Source: CAYFJO01 sp964343305
Lineage (GTDB): Bacteria; Planctomycetota; Planctomycetia; Pirellulales; Pirellulaceae
Direction: 5' to 3'
Assembly: GCA_964343305.1 (NCBI GenBank)
Contig: CAYFJO010000030.1
Span: 1-47,537, forward strand
Length of the DNA: 47,537 bases
The translations under genes and the position numbers were made by a program. The notes beneath the pieces are model-generated. The model searched no databases. It worked only from the letters and a program-made list of their open reading frames with translations, and was not told where the DNA came from. Positions 11,601 through 18,203 of this stretch are shown here, one piece after another. The stretch's first letter is position 1. Each line of letters starts with the position of its first letter.

Positions 11601-11925
11601 ACGTGTCGGTCGAAAGAACGGCACCAGTGGATGGATGAATTTCCAAGATAACCATGTCATCGCCGCCCGCGCCGGGAGCATTCGTGTAACCTACCGCGAA
11701 GACCCGACCACCAATGACAACCACATCTCGTAGATAGTCTGTCGTGCCGCCACCATCACTGACAGTACTCCACGATTGACCTCCAGTCTGGTCGTATTTG
11801 GCAATGACAAAGTCCGTATGGGCACCACGCGTCTGACCAACGGCGTACAGCGACGACCCGTCGGTCGCAAGGCCGGCAAAGTCTCCGATGATGGCTGCGT
11901 CTCGGTTCTTCCATTGATTCGTCAA
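2686..11925 (-). CDS. Giant secreted multi-domain protein, main part (split by frameshift)
   Basis: A 3,079-codon frame forming most of an exported adhesin- or enzyme-like giant. In order: the end of an SBBP-type beta-propeller (to about 150); a right-handed beta-helix beginning SLRQAI (about 165-475); a Kelch/galactose-oxidase-like propeller (480-840); cadherin/PKD-like units; a second Kelch propeller (1050-1330); a LamG/concanavalin-like domain (1465-1660); five or so GGFVVTW-type repeats (1795-2200); cadherin-like repeats (2200-2740); a FIMAH-like helical domain (2742-2828); and a matrixin-like zinc metalloprotease with HEMGHVIGLEH plus the later Asp and Met-turn GVM (about 2940). The frame opens only with a TTG and lacks a signal peptide. 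The coding sense runs on upstream (WKYDNNLTNQW) and joins the ORF at 11,922-12,788, so both are one gene with a frameshift. Confidence 0.88.
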   Translation of the reverse strand: MTNQWKNRDAAIIGDFAGLATDGSSLYAVGQTRGAHTDFVIAKYDQTGGQSWSTVSDGGGTTDYLRDVVVIGGRVFAVGYTNAPGAGGDDMVILEIHPSTGAVLSTDTYGGAQNDRANRVTTDGTELYVMGESRSFAQGGNSVGQNDAVLLRYNIDPFAVTTTVDGGAGSLRQAIINANSTPGTDTINLGAGTYTLTIGGAGENAAATGDLDITDNLTIVGAGADTTIIDASGLSDRVFEVFAGMTLDISGVTITGGNTSATSDRGGAINNLGTLLVTDSALAGNTAGGGSGGAIFNNVNSSTTIVRSTLSNNQAINAGGGGAIFNSSTGAVLTIINSTLSGNVATASAGGAIYNNASATVNLTNATLTNNNAGNGVGGGVYIEAAGTLNATNTIIAQNTPNQIAGTGSLAVNVNNIVSGNPLLGPLQNNGGTTDTHALLTGSPAIDAGTNTGAPATDQRGVGRPQNGTVDIGAFEVLVPIWTELSPAGSLPPVRIQHHAVYNDTDNRMIVFGGTNDPGVAGVPPLLNDVWVLSNADATGGTPTWTQLIPTGASPSQRSENAYIYDEGSNRMVLFGGNPNVGFCSNTVNDLWLLENADGTGGTAAWTPLSPTGSIPSPRGNHTLNYDSQTNRMILLGGNQACGPPLNELWVLEDANAVSGTPNWVQLSPTGASPGGITGHTTVYDETNNRLVAYNGNNVYVLEHASGIDRATGSPTTPVWSLLSPTPDPTHGSPPSMFGHSATYDPDSNEMIVFGGCCSGTGTDNRQDDVWLLQNANGLGGTPQWQKLIPGGSTPLPRDLNSAVYDTDSNLMIMFGGRGTPPAQPFSALNDTWLFNASGVVVNQPPNAPVDNDATANEVAEGASTGTSVGITAFANDPNGDTPTYTLTNDAGGRFDVGLNTGIVTVDNGNLLDGPDSHLITVQASDGLGGTSTANFTISVNNVAPTLNSVIVTSMINENGNATLDGVVIDPAVLDTFTLDIDWGDPLSPNDAQSFALGVAPLTKAADGIDWNPVTRSFSVDHQYLDDNPTVTSQDDYTINVSVSDDDATTLGTWSSLASAPIAVGGAGGFIGNDFYVAGITGTVPFHSSVLEVYDSTSNTWNTLTAPTLKRAGTTGDAVNGKLFVIGGCINYDCNVDTNVVEIYEPGVGWTTGTPMPTLRGIAASAAIGDKIYVASGSIGGLQVTKKLEIYDTVANTWSSGADMPTGREALRAAAVGGKLYVFGGYERDGVNTFVGTLDIYDPVANTWTSGTPMPTVAASMSVGVIDEKIYVAGGNNSTGTLAIVQVYDPATNTWSTDTNMLTARQQAAGGVYNGVFYVASGYDPVATTVLEAFTPAGPAVAQATVTVKNVAPQLANVSVTSMINENGNAILSGDVIDPGTLDTFTLDIDWGDPLSPGNTQSIALGTTAINSGGVTWNPITRQFTVDHQYLDDNPTATSQDDYTISVTVSDDDGGTSGGGAGSLPSGLVNYWSGDGSADDGVGGQDGTLQGDATFATGKVGQAFHFDGTGDDISLPGSFGGGSEFTVAAWVKTAATSGDFQAIFSSTAADFVHLQLNSGGNIGFYTPSFISLPIVSQTPTGVYRHIALSAQSGNSQLYVDGVQVGSSGATFGSITPSSSVRIGSGFAGTRFFNGDIDEIALYDRALDASEIAEVLDAGNAGQSLVANILTVTVKNVDPVGADQSYTTNEDVPLNIINVLAGTDDSGSFTVTDQGTLDTHMAVAGTFPTAQGGSVTIATNGSATYSPAPNFFGIDTFDFTVEDDDTGSDIATVTITVNAVNDEPDVVLPPTGGLLPGSEFQINGTSVSQQSGAPGHSEAAALSGGGFVSVWTASTDGSSTSIAGRIHDSNGNPVGGEFVVNAATSTTSGEQSNPSVAGLIDGGFVVTWHSFGPDGSDFAIVGQRYDANGQRVSLDGLTVGADQFLVNTNTSGFQGVPTVASLPNGGFVVTFFSNIGPTSNDVKARLYDSTGPVGPEFDVSVAPGTQANPSVAVLSNGDFAVAWHSDSGLGIDTSFSAVGVRLFDSAGTAKSGEILVNTTTSGTQNQAKVVALDAGGFAVAWDDRSTNDVKAQRFDQNAAKVGGELTLNATTLGDQKEVSVSDLPDGGFIAAWRSDTLPNGSSPSDKAVLARRFDSAGQAVGDEVVLSDGVTGAFLAGPSLATMANGSIAAIHTGGFPGISDTDGALVGQIVTAGSASTTDEDIPLTISGVTVSDIDAGTDPIAMSLSVNDGSLALTNTTGLTFSDADGSDGTLAFTGSQADITAAFAASIVYTPDQDFNGSDTLTITANDQGSTGSGGAQQDSELLSITVNAVNDEPSFAKGADQNVLEDSGPHTVAGWATDISVGPTDESGQTLAFVIDSNNNTSLFAAGPAVDANGQLTYTLAPDANGSATIGIKLTDNGGTANGGVDESPVELFDINVTAVNDGPSFAKGADQNVLEDSGPHTVAGWATDISVGPTDESGQTLAFVIDSNNNTSLFAAGPAVDANGQLTYTLAPDANGSATIGIKLTDDGGTVNGGVDESPVESFDINVTAVNDKPSFTAVDPPAVDQDLGPQTVVVWATFDSGPANESGQTATYFVTNVAPLTPGFFAVAPAIDASGTLTYQSAPGVFGSATFDVHVQDSGGTLNGGDDTSAIQTFTITIIQTNTPPTTTGIADVEVGEDAPDTVINLFAAFDDAEDIDADLTFIVTNNTNAGLFTSTTIDGVAGTLTLNYAPDTTGTADITVRATDTGTLFVETTFTVTVLSAQDQLDNLIDDVLDDLVTNGPLNNGQGNALTSKLQNAINKLNQGNINAGINQLNSFLNQINSLVNSGTLTPAEAQPFIDAANAAIASALPGSPLMATTVGSQQQAAAPVSAGVLNLAASHAIDFWSAEGATSSQIASLRATPIHIADLPGHYLGAASLAGGIWLDGDAAGHGWYVGVGGVTSHAIGSQVDLLSAVTHEMGHVIGLEHGNDHGVMRSHLDVGIRTTASSSSPSMSTYVVNPLYNSFPTIASRRIDVAQRLRDDETDLNLYQSVAESGDLDLLSKLTDLIGGQLFEDDTQPDRPSRQSAVGHESTELDQLLDSLMSDGIVPSDMN
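4319..4984 (-). repeat. Two near-identical 333-bp tandem units inside the giant gene
   Basis: Two consecutive units of exactly 333 bp (111 codons) start at 4319 and 4652 and differ at only a handful of positions. A diverged copy follows from 4985. Each encodes one cadherin-like domain containing the segments NVLEDSGPHTV and SLFAAGPAVDANGQ. The near identity points to a recent in-frame duplication or to gene conversion. Confidence 0.9.
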
Positions 11926-12788
11926 ATTGTTGTCGTATTTCCAAACGGTTGGATGCGAGACGTCCGAGGGGTCGTGGTTGTTTCCGGCGATATAATGTCG
12001 CCGCCTAATTCGACGATGCCAAAGACATTGCCCTTGACATCATTTGGAGCCGCACAAACCGTGAAGTTCGCGGAAGCCGCGGTTGCCGCACTTAGGATGT
12101 TGCCCGCTGAATCATACTTGCCAACGACAAAGGTAGTGTGACTGCAGGGCTGCGCGTGCCCGACCGCATAGACAAAGGTGTTGCCGCCATCGTCGATGGC
12201 GATCGCGTCATTGAGATTCTCGACCCCGTTGTATAGAAAGAACGACGTACCCGGACTCGAATTAAACGTTCCTTGCGGGACAACGGCGGCCCAGTTCGAA
12301 CCACCGGGACCGGCACCAGACACGTTGTTAGCGTCGAAGTTGGTCAGCAGTGATTTGACTTCCGTGCCGCCCGTGCCATCGTTCGTCAGGCCAGCCCCAG
12401 GGTGACTAAAGCCGGCACCATAGACGTTGGTGCCGCCGTCGATGCCGATACCGTTCAAGGTGCCCAAAGCCCACGACTTGGCAAACACGGGCGTCGTACT
12501 TGGGCCAGTTGGTGCTGAATACTTGACGAGGAATGAGGAAGCACTGGGTGAGCCACTTTCATTCGCGTTGACCGAAACATAGATATCGCTGCCTTGAATT
12601 TCGACATCGGTCCCTCGCTGATCGCCAGAGCCGCCAAAAAAAGTCGACTCGATCAGGGAAACGCCGCTGAGCATGTATCGGTGTTCGAGTTGCTCAGTGG
12701 AAAGTCGACGATGCTTAGCGCGTCGTTTTGGTGTTTTTGATTCGCTGACAAAGGGTCCGCGCAAGAACGAAGAAATCCAATTCGACAT
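11922..12788 (-). CDS. N-terminal part of the giant secreted protein (before the frameshift)
   Basis: 288 codons from ATG 12,788, which has GAGGAG nine bases upstream. A TTG at 12,797 is less likely. Residues 22-42 hold the planctomycete export-type motif (RRLSTEQLEHRYMLSG), followed by SBBP-like beta-propeller blades (FFGGSGDQRG, YGAGFSHPGAG, VGKYDSAGN). The frame ends at 11,922 with an implausible tail rich in Thr. From about 12,003 the neighbouring frame continues the blade pattern (HYIAGNNHDPSD, then VWKYDNNL) into the next ORF. One missing base between 11,985 and 12,010 would restore a single protein of about 3,390 residues. No classical slippery heptamer is visible, so I infer a mutation or a sequencing error. 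Confidence 0.85.
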   Translation of the reverse strand: MSNWISSFLRGPFVSESKTPKRRAKHRRLSTEQLEHRYMLSGVSLIESTFFGGSGDQRGTDVEIQGSDIYVSVNANESGSPSASSFLVKYSAPTGPSTTPVFAKSWALGTLNGIGIDGGTNVYGAGFSHPGAGLTNDGTGGTEVKSLLTNFDANNVSGAGPGGSNWAAVVPQGTFNSSPGTSFFLYNGVENLNDAIAIDDGGNTFVYAVGHAQPCSHTTFVVGKYDSAGNILSAATAASANFTVCAAPNDVKGNVFGIVELGGDIISPETTTTPRTSRIQPFGNTTTI

Positions 12789-13232
12789 GACGACCAACTC
12801 CTCAAAGTTAAGTGAGCCACAATGACTAATTCGCTAGCTCGGCGAACGGTCAAGCAGACAACGAATGTACCGCTTCTAAATGCCGCAGAGATTATCGTTC
12901 GCCCAATTTGTGATCGCAATAGTTGCCGATGGTACTACTTAAAGAAAACGCAAAAATCAGTTTTTCCCCTATTCAAGAAAGTTCTTAACAAGCCCACAGA
13001 TGCTCAAATGAAATCGTTGAAGTCGACATCGGCGCAACATTCGCCAGATTTGACAACGCTGTGTCGTGGTTCCGCGTGCCAAACGTGCGGATGAGCACAA
13101 AGTTATCGTGGATCAAATCGCTGATCAAAGTGCAATCAAACAACGGTTGAGTAGCGAAAAGCGACCGTCCAAAGAAGAAAAGCCCGGCTGTTTTGCGAAA
13201 GCCGGGCTTCTCAGTTGTGTGAATCGCTGCTC
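12789..13232. other. Upstream region of the giant gene
   Basis: 444 bp between the vWA gene stop and the giant gene start. It holds the giant gene's ribosome-binding site (GAGGAG at about 12,800), presumably its promoter, and one strong hairpin at 13,180-13,209. No coding sequence is supported on either strand. Confidence 0.5.
13180..13209 (-). terminator. Rho-independent terminator after the vWA gene
   Basis: A 10-bp perfect stem (AAGCCCGGCT / AGCCGGGCTT) with a 10-base loop. On the minus strand it is followed by a T-rich run (TTTTCTTCTTT). It lies 24 bp beyond the vWA stop codon. Confidence 0.8.
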
Positions 13233-14384
13233 TTATTTTTCGAAAGAGAATTCTTTCACAACGGCTTGTTCGCGTGCGGCACCTACGACGGCGGCGTCGA
13301 GGGTGTCGTCGAGATTCACCGACAAACGCTTCATTTCATTGGCAACGTACGTGGCGCGCAGCTTACTGAGTTTTGTGATCTCTGCCTGAATGGCTTTGCG
13401 CTGCGCGATCTTGTCGGCGATGTACTTCTTTCGCTCTTCGACCGACATTTTGCGGAGGGCTTCGGGCAACTGGTCTTCCTTCAAATCTTCCAATTTGACG
13501 CGCTTGTGGGTGATTGCGTCGCATAGATCCCAACCGGCGTTGTTGTACAAATGAGACGCTTTGAATTGGATGCGCGAGTTGTTCGCGATGGGGTTCGACT
13601 TGGCCGCGTTGCCGTCTTGTGCGACCTGGCGTTGCACGGATTCCATGCGTTTCTTGTCCGATCCGTATGCAACGTAGGTTGTGTTAAGGCGGACGTTCAA
13701 CTTGGCCAACTCGTTGTCCTGCGGTGCGACCACGTTGGGCACTTTGCGATTCTGGTCGATGTTCGAGAACGAACCGTCGGCCAGCTTGGATGCTTCGAGC
13801 CACATGTTGGCCACGCCTTCTTGCTTTGCACCGCAATAGATCGTGCTGACCGTGATGCCTTTGTTCGCGGCGGTTTTGCAGGCAGCGCGGTAATCAACCG
13901 GCCCCTGAGTGAATTCTTCGTTGCCCGCGATGAAGATACATTTCAAATCTTTGTGCGACTCGCTCCACTTCAATTTGGAGGCTGCCTTGTCGATCGCTTG
14001 GCCGCAGAATTCGGCCGATCCGCCGGTCACCAATTTGAATAACTCTTCGGACACTTTGTCCAAGTTGTCGGTCATTGGGACAATCTGGCGCATGAATCCA
14101 TTCTTGGCGCCAAGGCTGGCGTGGCCATATTCGTACAACGCGACTTCCAGGACTGGTTGTTTGCCGTTTCGTTTGGCAGTCGTGAATTCATTAACGATGC
14201 TCCAAAGTTGCGTGCGGGCCTGGTTCAGCAAACCTTTCATACTGCCGCTGGTGTCCAGCAAAATGGCCATTTGAATTTTTGGTTTATCACCTTTGTCGAC
14301 CGCTTTTTCGTCGGCGGCGTTTGCCCGACCAAATACCGCCAAGACCAGTAGCAAAGCGATTGCCTTCGTTGCTTTCATGAACAT
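13233..14384 (-). CDS. Secreted vWA-domain protein
   Basis: 383 residues from ATG 14,384, which is preceded by GGAGAG at seven bases; a longer in-frame extension to 14,513 has no such signal. It has a signal peptide (KATKAIALLLVLAVFGRANA) and then a von Willebrand A domain with the metal-ion-dependent adhesion motif DTSGS at residues 44-48. The domain runs to about residue 225 (FIAGNEEFTQG, VSTIYCGA). The remaining 150 residues are helical and charged, with a probable coiled coil near 320-370. Such exported vWA proteins bind protein ligands through Mg; the partner here is unknown. It ends at a terminator and is divergent from the DUF1800 gene, with a shared upstream region of about 290 bp that shows no clear promoter. 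Confidence 0.88.
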   Translation of the reverse strand: MFMKATKAIALLLVLAVFGRANAADEKAVDKGDKPKIQMAILLDTSGSMKGLLNQARTQLWSIVNEFTTAKRNGKQPVLEVALYEYGHASLGAKNGFMRQIVPMTDNLDKVSEELFKLVTGGSAEFCGQAIDKAASKLKWSESHKDLKCIFIAGNEEFTQGPVDYRAACKTAANKGITVSTIYCGAKQEGVANMWLEASKLADGSFSNIDQNRKVPNVVAPQDNELAKLNVRLNTTYVAYGSDKKRMESVQRQVAQDGNAAKSNPIANNSRIQFKASHLYNNAGWDLCDAITHKRVKLEDLKEDQLPEALRKMSVEERKKYIADKIAQRKAIQAEITKLSKLRATYVANEMKRLSVNLDDTLDAAVVGAAREQAVVKEFSFEK

Positions 14385-14675
14385 GATTGCACTCTCCGAA
14401 TTGAGGTTTGAAAAGAACGCCCGACTTCTGGGCTGATTGTTAGACGCTTGTGTGATTTGTTTAGTTCGAACAATTGATATTTTTGCAAACATTTGAGGCC
14501 TGGCATGTAACAAACGGGTAAACAGAAGATGGTAGAGTCCGCTTTGCGGACCGAGAGAAGGTAACGGTTTGCACAGCGGACCCTACTTTTTTCGATAAAG
14601 CGTGGAAAATCCAATGGCAAATCCGTTAGGATGACTGCTATCAAGGCAGGGCCTTTGGAACACGCGAGGATCGTC

Positions 14676-16076
14676 ATGGCTGCGACGCTTCGAGAGATCG
14701 ACCCCGCCGAGGCTTGGAAGCCTGCGCCCAAGGCTGTATGGAACCACAAGTGGGCCGCACATCTTTTTCGCCGCGCTGCATTCGGCGTCCCGGCGATCGG
14801 CGTCTTTGCGACACGCACGAGTTGGGAGTCGCTTGACCAGGCAGTTGAAGCCGGTCGCGAAGCTTGTATCGATTTGTTGATGGACGGCGGACCAGGAACC
14901 GCGTACTTCGATGAACTGGCCGATGAAGATGGCGACAGCTTGATGCGCAGCGATGCCAAACTGTTTGACCTGCAGGGTTATTGGTTGAACCGCCTGCAAT
15001 TCACACCGCATCCGTTACAGGAGCGGATGACTCTTTTCTGGCACAACCATTTCGCGACCAGCATCGTCAAAGTGGTCAAGCCACAGTTGATGCTCAAACA
15101 ACAGATGTTACTGCGCAAACATGCGTTGGGTAGTTTTCGCGAGATGCTGGTCGGCATCGGCCGCGATTCCGCGATGTTGATCTGGCTCGACGCCAACGAC
15201 AACGTCAAAGATGCGCCCAATGAAAACTACGCTCGCGAAGTGATGGAGTTGTTCAGCTTGGGTGAGGGCAGTTACACCGAACAAGACATTCGCGAAGCCG
15301 CCCGCGCATTTTCCGGCTGGGGCACCAAGCGAGACGAGTTTGCCTTCACGACGACCAAACACGACGACACGGAAAAGACCGTGCTTGGCCAAAAGGGCAA
15401 ATGGAACGGCGACGACGTGGCACGGATTCTGTTGGACCAACCGGCTGCCGCAAAACACCTCGTCCGCAAATTGTTTCGCGAGTTTGTCAGTGAACTGGAA
15501 TCGCCGCCGGACGATTTGATCGAACCGCTGGCCAAACAGTTGCGCGATTCGGACTACGACATGAAGCCGCTCATGCGAACGATGCTGAGTTCGCGGTTGT
15601 TTTTTTCCGCCGCGGCCTATCGTCGTCGCGTCAAGAGCCCAGTGGAATACGTGCTTGGTTTGCTCAATTCGTTTTATGGAGTCTTGTCGTCCGTGACGAT
15701 CGCGGAGTTGATGGATGGACTTGGGCAATCGCTATTTGCCCCACCGAACGTGAAAGGCTGGGACGGCGGCAAGACTTGGCTCAATTCCAGCACGCTGCTC
15801 GCGCGGCACAATCTCGCTTGGCAATTGGTTGGTGGCGAAGACGGTCGATTTAGCCGGCGGATGGATCCGGCCGCGCTGGTCCGGCAGGCGAAAAGAACAA
15901 CTCAAGAAGAGCAAGTCGCCTTTCTTTTGGAATTGTTGCTGCAAGGCGAAGTCGATGAACTGGTTCAAGGGAAACTTGTAGCTTTTCTTGGCGACGGTCC
16001 GGAAAACGAATACAACCAGCGATTGCGAGAAGTGACGCACACAATCTTGCTCTTGCCCCGATATCAATTGGCCTAA
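14676..16076 (+). CDS. DUF1800 family protein
   Basis: 466 residues of the DUF1800 family (PF08811), recognised by HLFRRAAFG near the start, MTLFWHNHFATS (about 125), NENYAREVMELFSLGEG (about 190), the AFSGW motif, and FAPPNVKGWDGGKTWL near 360. ATG 14,676 has GAGG a few bases upstream; the ATG at 14,631 lacks a signal. Biochemical function is not established. In planctomycetes and many other bacteria it is almost always paired with a DUF1501 gene, as here (next gene, 69 bp downstream, with an inverted repeat between). No signal peptide is obvious. The pair probably acts together in the envelope. Confidence 0.92.
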   Translation: MAATLREIDPAEAWKPAPKAVWNHKWAAHLFRRAAFGVPAIGVFATRTSWESLDQAVEAGREACIDLLMDGGPGTAYFDELADEDGDSLMRSDAKLFDLQGYWLNRLQFTPHPLQERMTLFWHNHFATSIVKVVKPQLMLKQQMLLRKHALGSFREMLVGIGRDSAMLIWLDANDNVKDAPNENYAREVMELFSLGEGSYTEQDIREAARAFSGWGTKRDEFAFTTTKHDDTEKTVLGQKGKWNGDDVARILLDQPAAAKHLVRKLFREFVSELESPPDDLIEPLAKQLRDSDYDMKPLMRTMLSSRLFFSAAAYRRRVKSPVEYVLGLLNSFYGVLSSVTIAELMDGLGQSLFAPPNVKGWDGGKTWLNSSTLLARHNLAWQLVGGEDGRFSRRMDPAALVRQAKRTTQEEQVAFLLELLLQGEVDELVQGKLVAFLGDGPENEYNQRLREVTHTILLLPRYQLA

Positions 16077-16092
16077 CGGGATTACACGACTC

Positions 16093-16126
16093 AGACTTCC
16101 GAAGTTTTGTTAAACTTCGGTAGTCT
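16093..16126. repeat. Inverted repeat between DUF1800 and DUF1501 genes
   Basis: A 15-bp perfect stem (AGACTTCCGAAGTTT and its complement) with a loop of only four bases, sitting 20 bp before the DUF1501 start. Nearly the same hairpin recurs at 28,945-28,978. It belongs to the genome's intergenic repeat family, but its place in an operon could tune read-through or mRNA stability. Confidence 0.75.
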
Positions 16127-16145
16127 CAACGTAAAGGAATTGGAA

Positions 16146-17474
16146 ATGTTAAACCGGCGAGATTTCGTAAAGAGCGGTATCGCGGGCTCGACGCTGCTGA
16201 CATTTGGTTCGACGGCCCCCGGCTTTCTCGCGTCGACGGCACAGGCGGCGGTCGCCGGCGAAGATCAAATTCTCGTGGTCATTGAGCTAACGGGTGGCAA
16301 CGACGGACTCAACACTGTGATTCCGTATGGCGATGACCTGTATTACAAAGCTCGGCCGAAACTTGGCATCCGGCCAACATCAGTGCTCAAATTCGACGAC
16401 CACATCGGCCTGAACCCCGCACTGAGGCCGATGGAGAGTCTATTGAAAGAAGGCCGAGTGGCTGCCGTCCAAGGCGTCGGCTATCCCAACCCAAATCGTT
16501 CGCATTTCGAATCGATGGACATTTGGCACTCGGCCGATCCGACTCGCAAAACCAAAAACGGCTGGCTCGGACGCAGCATGAACATGCTCAAAATGCCTGA
16601 GGGCCATGTGCCGGCGTTTCACATCTCGAAACAAAAACTGCCGCTGGCGATGGAAGGCTCGGGTGCGGGCGTTCCGACGCTTCATCCGAACAAGAAGTTC
16701 GACATTCAATTGGCTGGCGATCCAGCGGCCTACCAAGACAAGAAGAGTCAAGGAACAGATCGTCTCCAACCAGAAGTGGATCGTGAAAATGAGAAATACA
16801 AAAAGCGAAAGCAACTGATCGATGAGTTGTCTGGACTAGGCGAAGAGGACGTCAACGAGATGTTCCAGTTTGTCCGGCGCACGTCGGTCAGCACGCTCTC
16901 GTCGATCGACCAACTGCGCGAGATCCTCAAAAAGGACTTTCGCAAGCCGCAGGGTCTCGCGATCTATGAGAACAATCAATACGTCTACAAGCGCGAAGGG
17001 TTGTATTACGAAATGCAACTGGTCGCGCAAATGATCAAAGCGGGCTTTGGCACGCGGGTCTACTATCTGGCGATCGACGGCTTCGACACGCACAGCAACC
17101 AGCTTACTGCCCACGCACAATTACTTTCACAACTGGCCGTGGCCATTCAACAATTCGATGCCGTGCTTCGACAAGCGGGCCAGCGAGACCGTGTGTTGCT
17201 GATGACCTTTTCGGAATTCGGCCGCCGCGTCAAAGAAAACGGCGGCGGCACGGACCACGGCGCCGGTTCATCCATGTTCGTCATCGGCAAAGGCGTCAAA
17301 GGCGGCGCGGTTGGCGAGCATCCAAATCTCGAAAAAGACAAATTGAACAACGGCGACCTTGGTTTTCACACCGACTTCCGCCAGGTCTACGCCACGATTC
17401 TCGACAAGTGGCTGGGATGTGACAGCCGCCGTGTGTTGGGCGGCAAGTTTGAGCATGTTGATCTGTTTGCGTAG
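16146..17474 (+). CDS. DUF1501 family protein, Tat-exported
   Basis: 442 residues from ATG 16,146, which has AAGGA eight bases upstream; thirteen further in-frame codons upstream lack this. The N-terminus MLNRRDFVKSG is a twin-arginine signal followed by a hydrophobic stretch ending AQAAVAG, so the protein is exported folded. The DUF1501 (PF07394) signatures are ELTGGNDGLNTV (about 55), GYPNPNRSHFESMDIWHSA (about 120), DGFDTHSNQ (about 310), TFSEFGRRVKENGGGTDHGAG (about 360) and GGAVGEHPNL. The fold is sulfatase/alkaline-phosphatase-like, and the His/Asp-rich segments are plausible metal ligands. Activity is unproven. It is co-oriented with DUF1800. Confidence 0.93.
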   Translation: MLNRRDFVKSGIAGSTLLTFGSTAPGFLASTAQAAVAGEDQILVVIELTGGNDGLNTVIPYGDDLYYKARPKLGIRPTSVLKFDDHIGLNPALRPMESLLKEGRVAAVQGVGYPNPNRSHFESMDIWHSADPTRKTKNGWLGRSMNMLKMPEGHVPAFHISKQKLPLAMEGSGAGVPTLHPNKKFDIQLAGDPAAYQDKKSQGTDRLQPEVDRENEKYKKRKQLIDELSGLGEEDVNEMFQFVRRTSVSTLSSIDQLREILKKDFRKPQGLAIYENNQYVYKREGLYYEMQLVAQMIKAGFGTRVYYLAIDGFDTHSNQLTAHAQLLSQLAVAIQQFDAVLRQAGQRDRVLLMTFSEFGRRVKENGGGTDHGAGSSMFVIGKGVKGGAVGEHPNLEKDKLNNGDLGFHTDFRQVYATILDKWLGCDSRRVLGGKFEHVDLFA

Positions 17475-17510
17475 TTTGCCAAGCAAATCTCATCGGACAC
17501 AATGAAGTAG

Positions 17511-17990
17511 ATGCCCGACTGGGAAAAAATCATCGCCCGACAACACGCCGCAGCTCACTCGAACGACGAGTACGAGCTTGTAACCGGTGACCGTGCCGCT
17601 GCGTCTGAGATCGCAAGAAGAGGCGATCAACTTGGGCTTATCTTCCCAGAAGAATTCGTCAGCCTTTACGAAACATACAACGGAGTCGGGATCGGCAGCG
17701 GTGACGACGTGTGGTGGGTACTTCATCCGCTGGATCAGCTTTCGCAATTCGGAAAGTCTGTTTGCAGTTTTTTTGACGAAACTCACCCCGAAGAGGCGGA
17801 TCTCTTCTATCCCTTTCTGGATTTTGGCAACGGCGACGCGATCGGCTACCTTTCCGATGAATCCGGCAATGTGATGCCGGGACTGTATGTATTCTCCCAT
17901 GAGTCCGTTAGATTTGACGAGGATCAAGAATCGGAGGAGTTTTTGTCGCTTATCCCTGTGTCAATCGAAGACTTCTTTGATTCGATATAG
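17511..17990 (+). CDS. SMI1/KNR4 (SUKH) family protein
   Basis: A 159-residue acidic protein fitting the SUKH fold: an N-terminal helix, then LGLIFPEEFVSLYETYNGVG (about 40-60) as the typical 'P-x-D/E-[FY]-x-x-x-[LF]' entry, a central WWVLHPLDQL, FLDFGNGDAIGYL (about 105) and a C-terminal SIEDFFDSI. The family includes immunity proteins against contact-dependent toxins as well as non-toxin partners. No toxin or nuclease gene is adjacent, so it is an orphan here. It starts at ATG 17,511, 36 bp after the DUF1501 stop, and may be co-transcribed by read-through. Cytoplasmic; no signal peptide. Confidence 0.8.
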   Translation: MPDWEKIIARQHAAAHSNDEYELVTGDRAAASEIARRGDQLGLIFPEEFVSLYETYNGVGIGSGDDVWWVLHPLDQLSQFGKSVCSFFDETHPEEADLFYPFLDFGNGDAIGYLSDESGNVMPGLYVFSHESVRFDEDQESEEFLSLIPVSIEDFFDSI

Positions 17991-18203
17991 CTTGGCCTGG
18001 TTCGCAAGATAGCAATCGCACGAACACGCAGCGAGCAGTCGGTGTGAATCGCAGTGGAAGCCGCGTGAGGCCCGTCTAATACCGACAGCCGTTTGCATCG
18101 CAGTTGCTGATTTTCCATGCCGCGCCTGCGCCAACGGGCGTGGCGTTGAGATTCGATACTCCTCTAGTTGGCGACAATCTTTGCTGCTACGCTCCTACGC
18201 AAC

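Noticed and set aside
11922..12040. Programmed ribosomal frameshift
   Set aside because: No X-XXY-YYZ slippery heptamer is visible near the shift; mutation or sequencing error is simpler.
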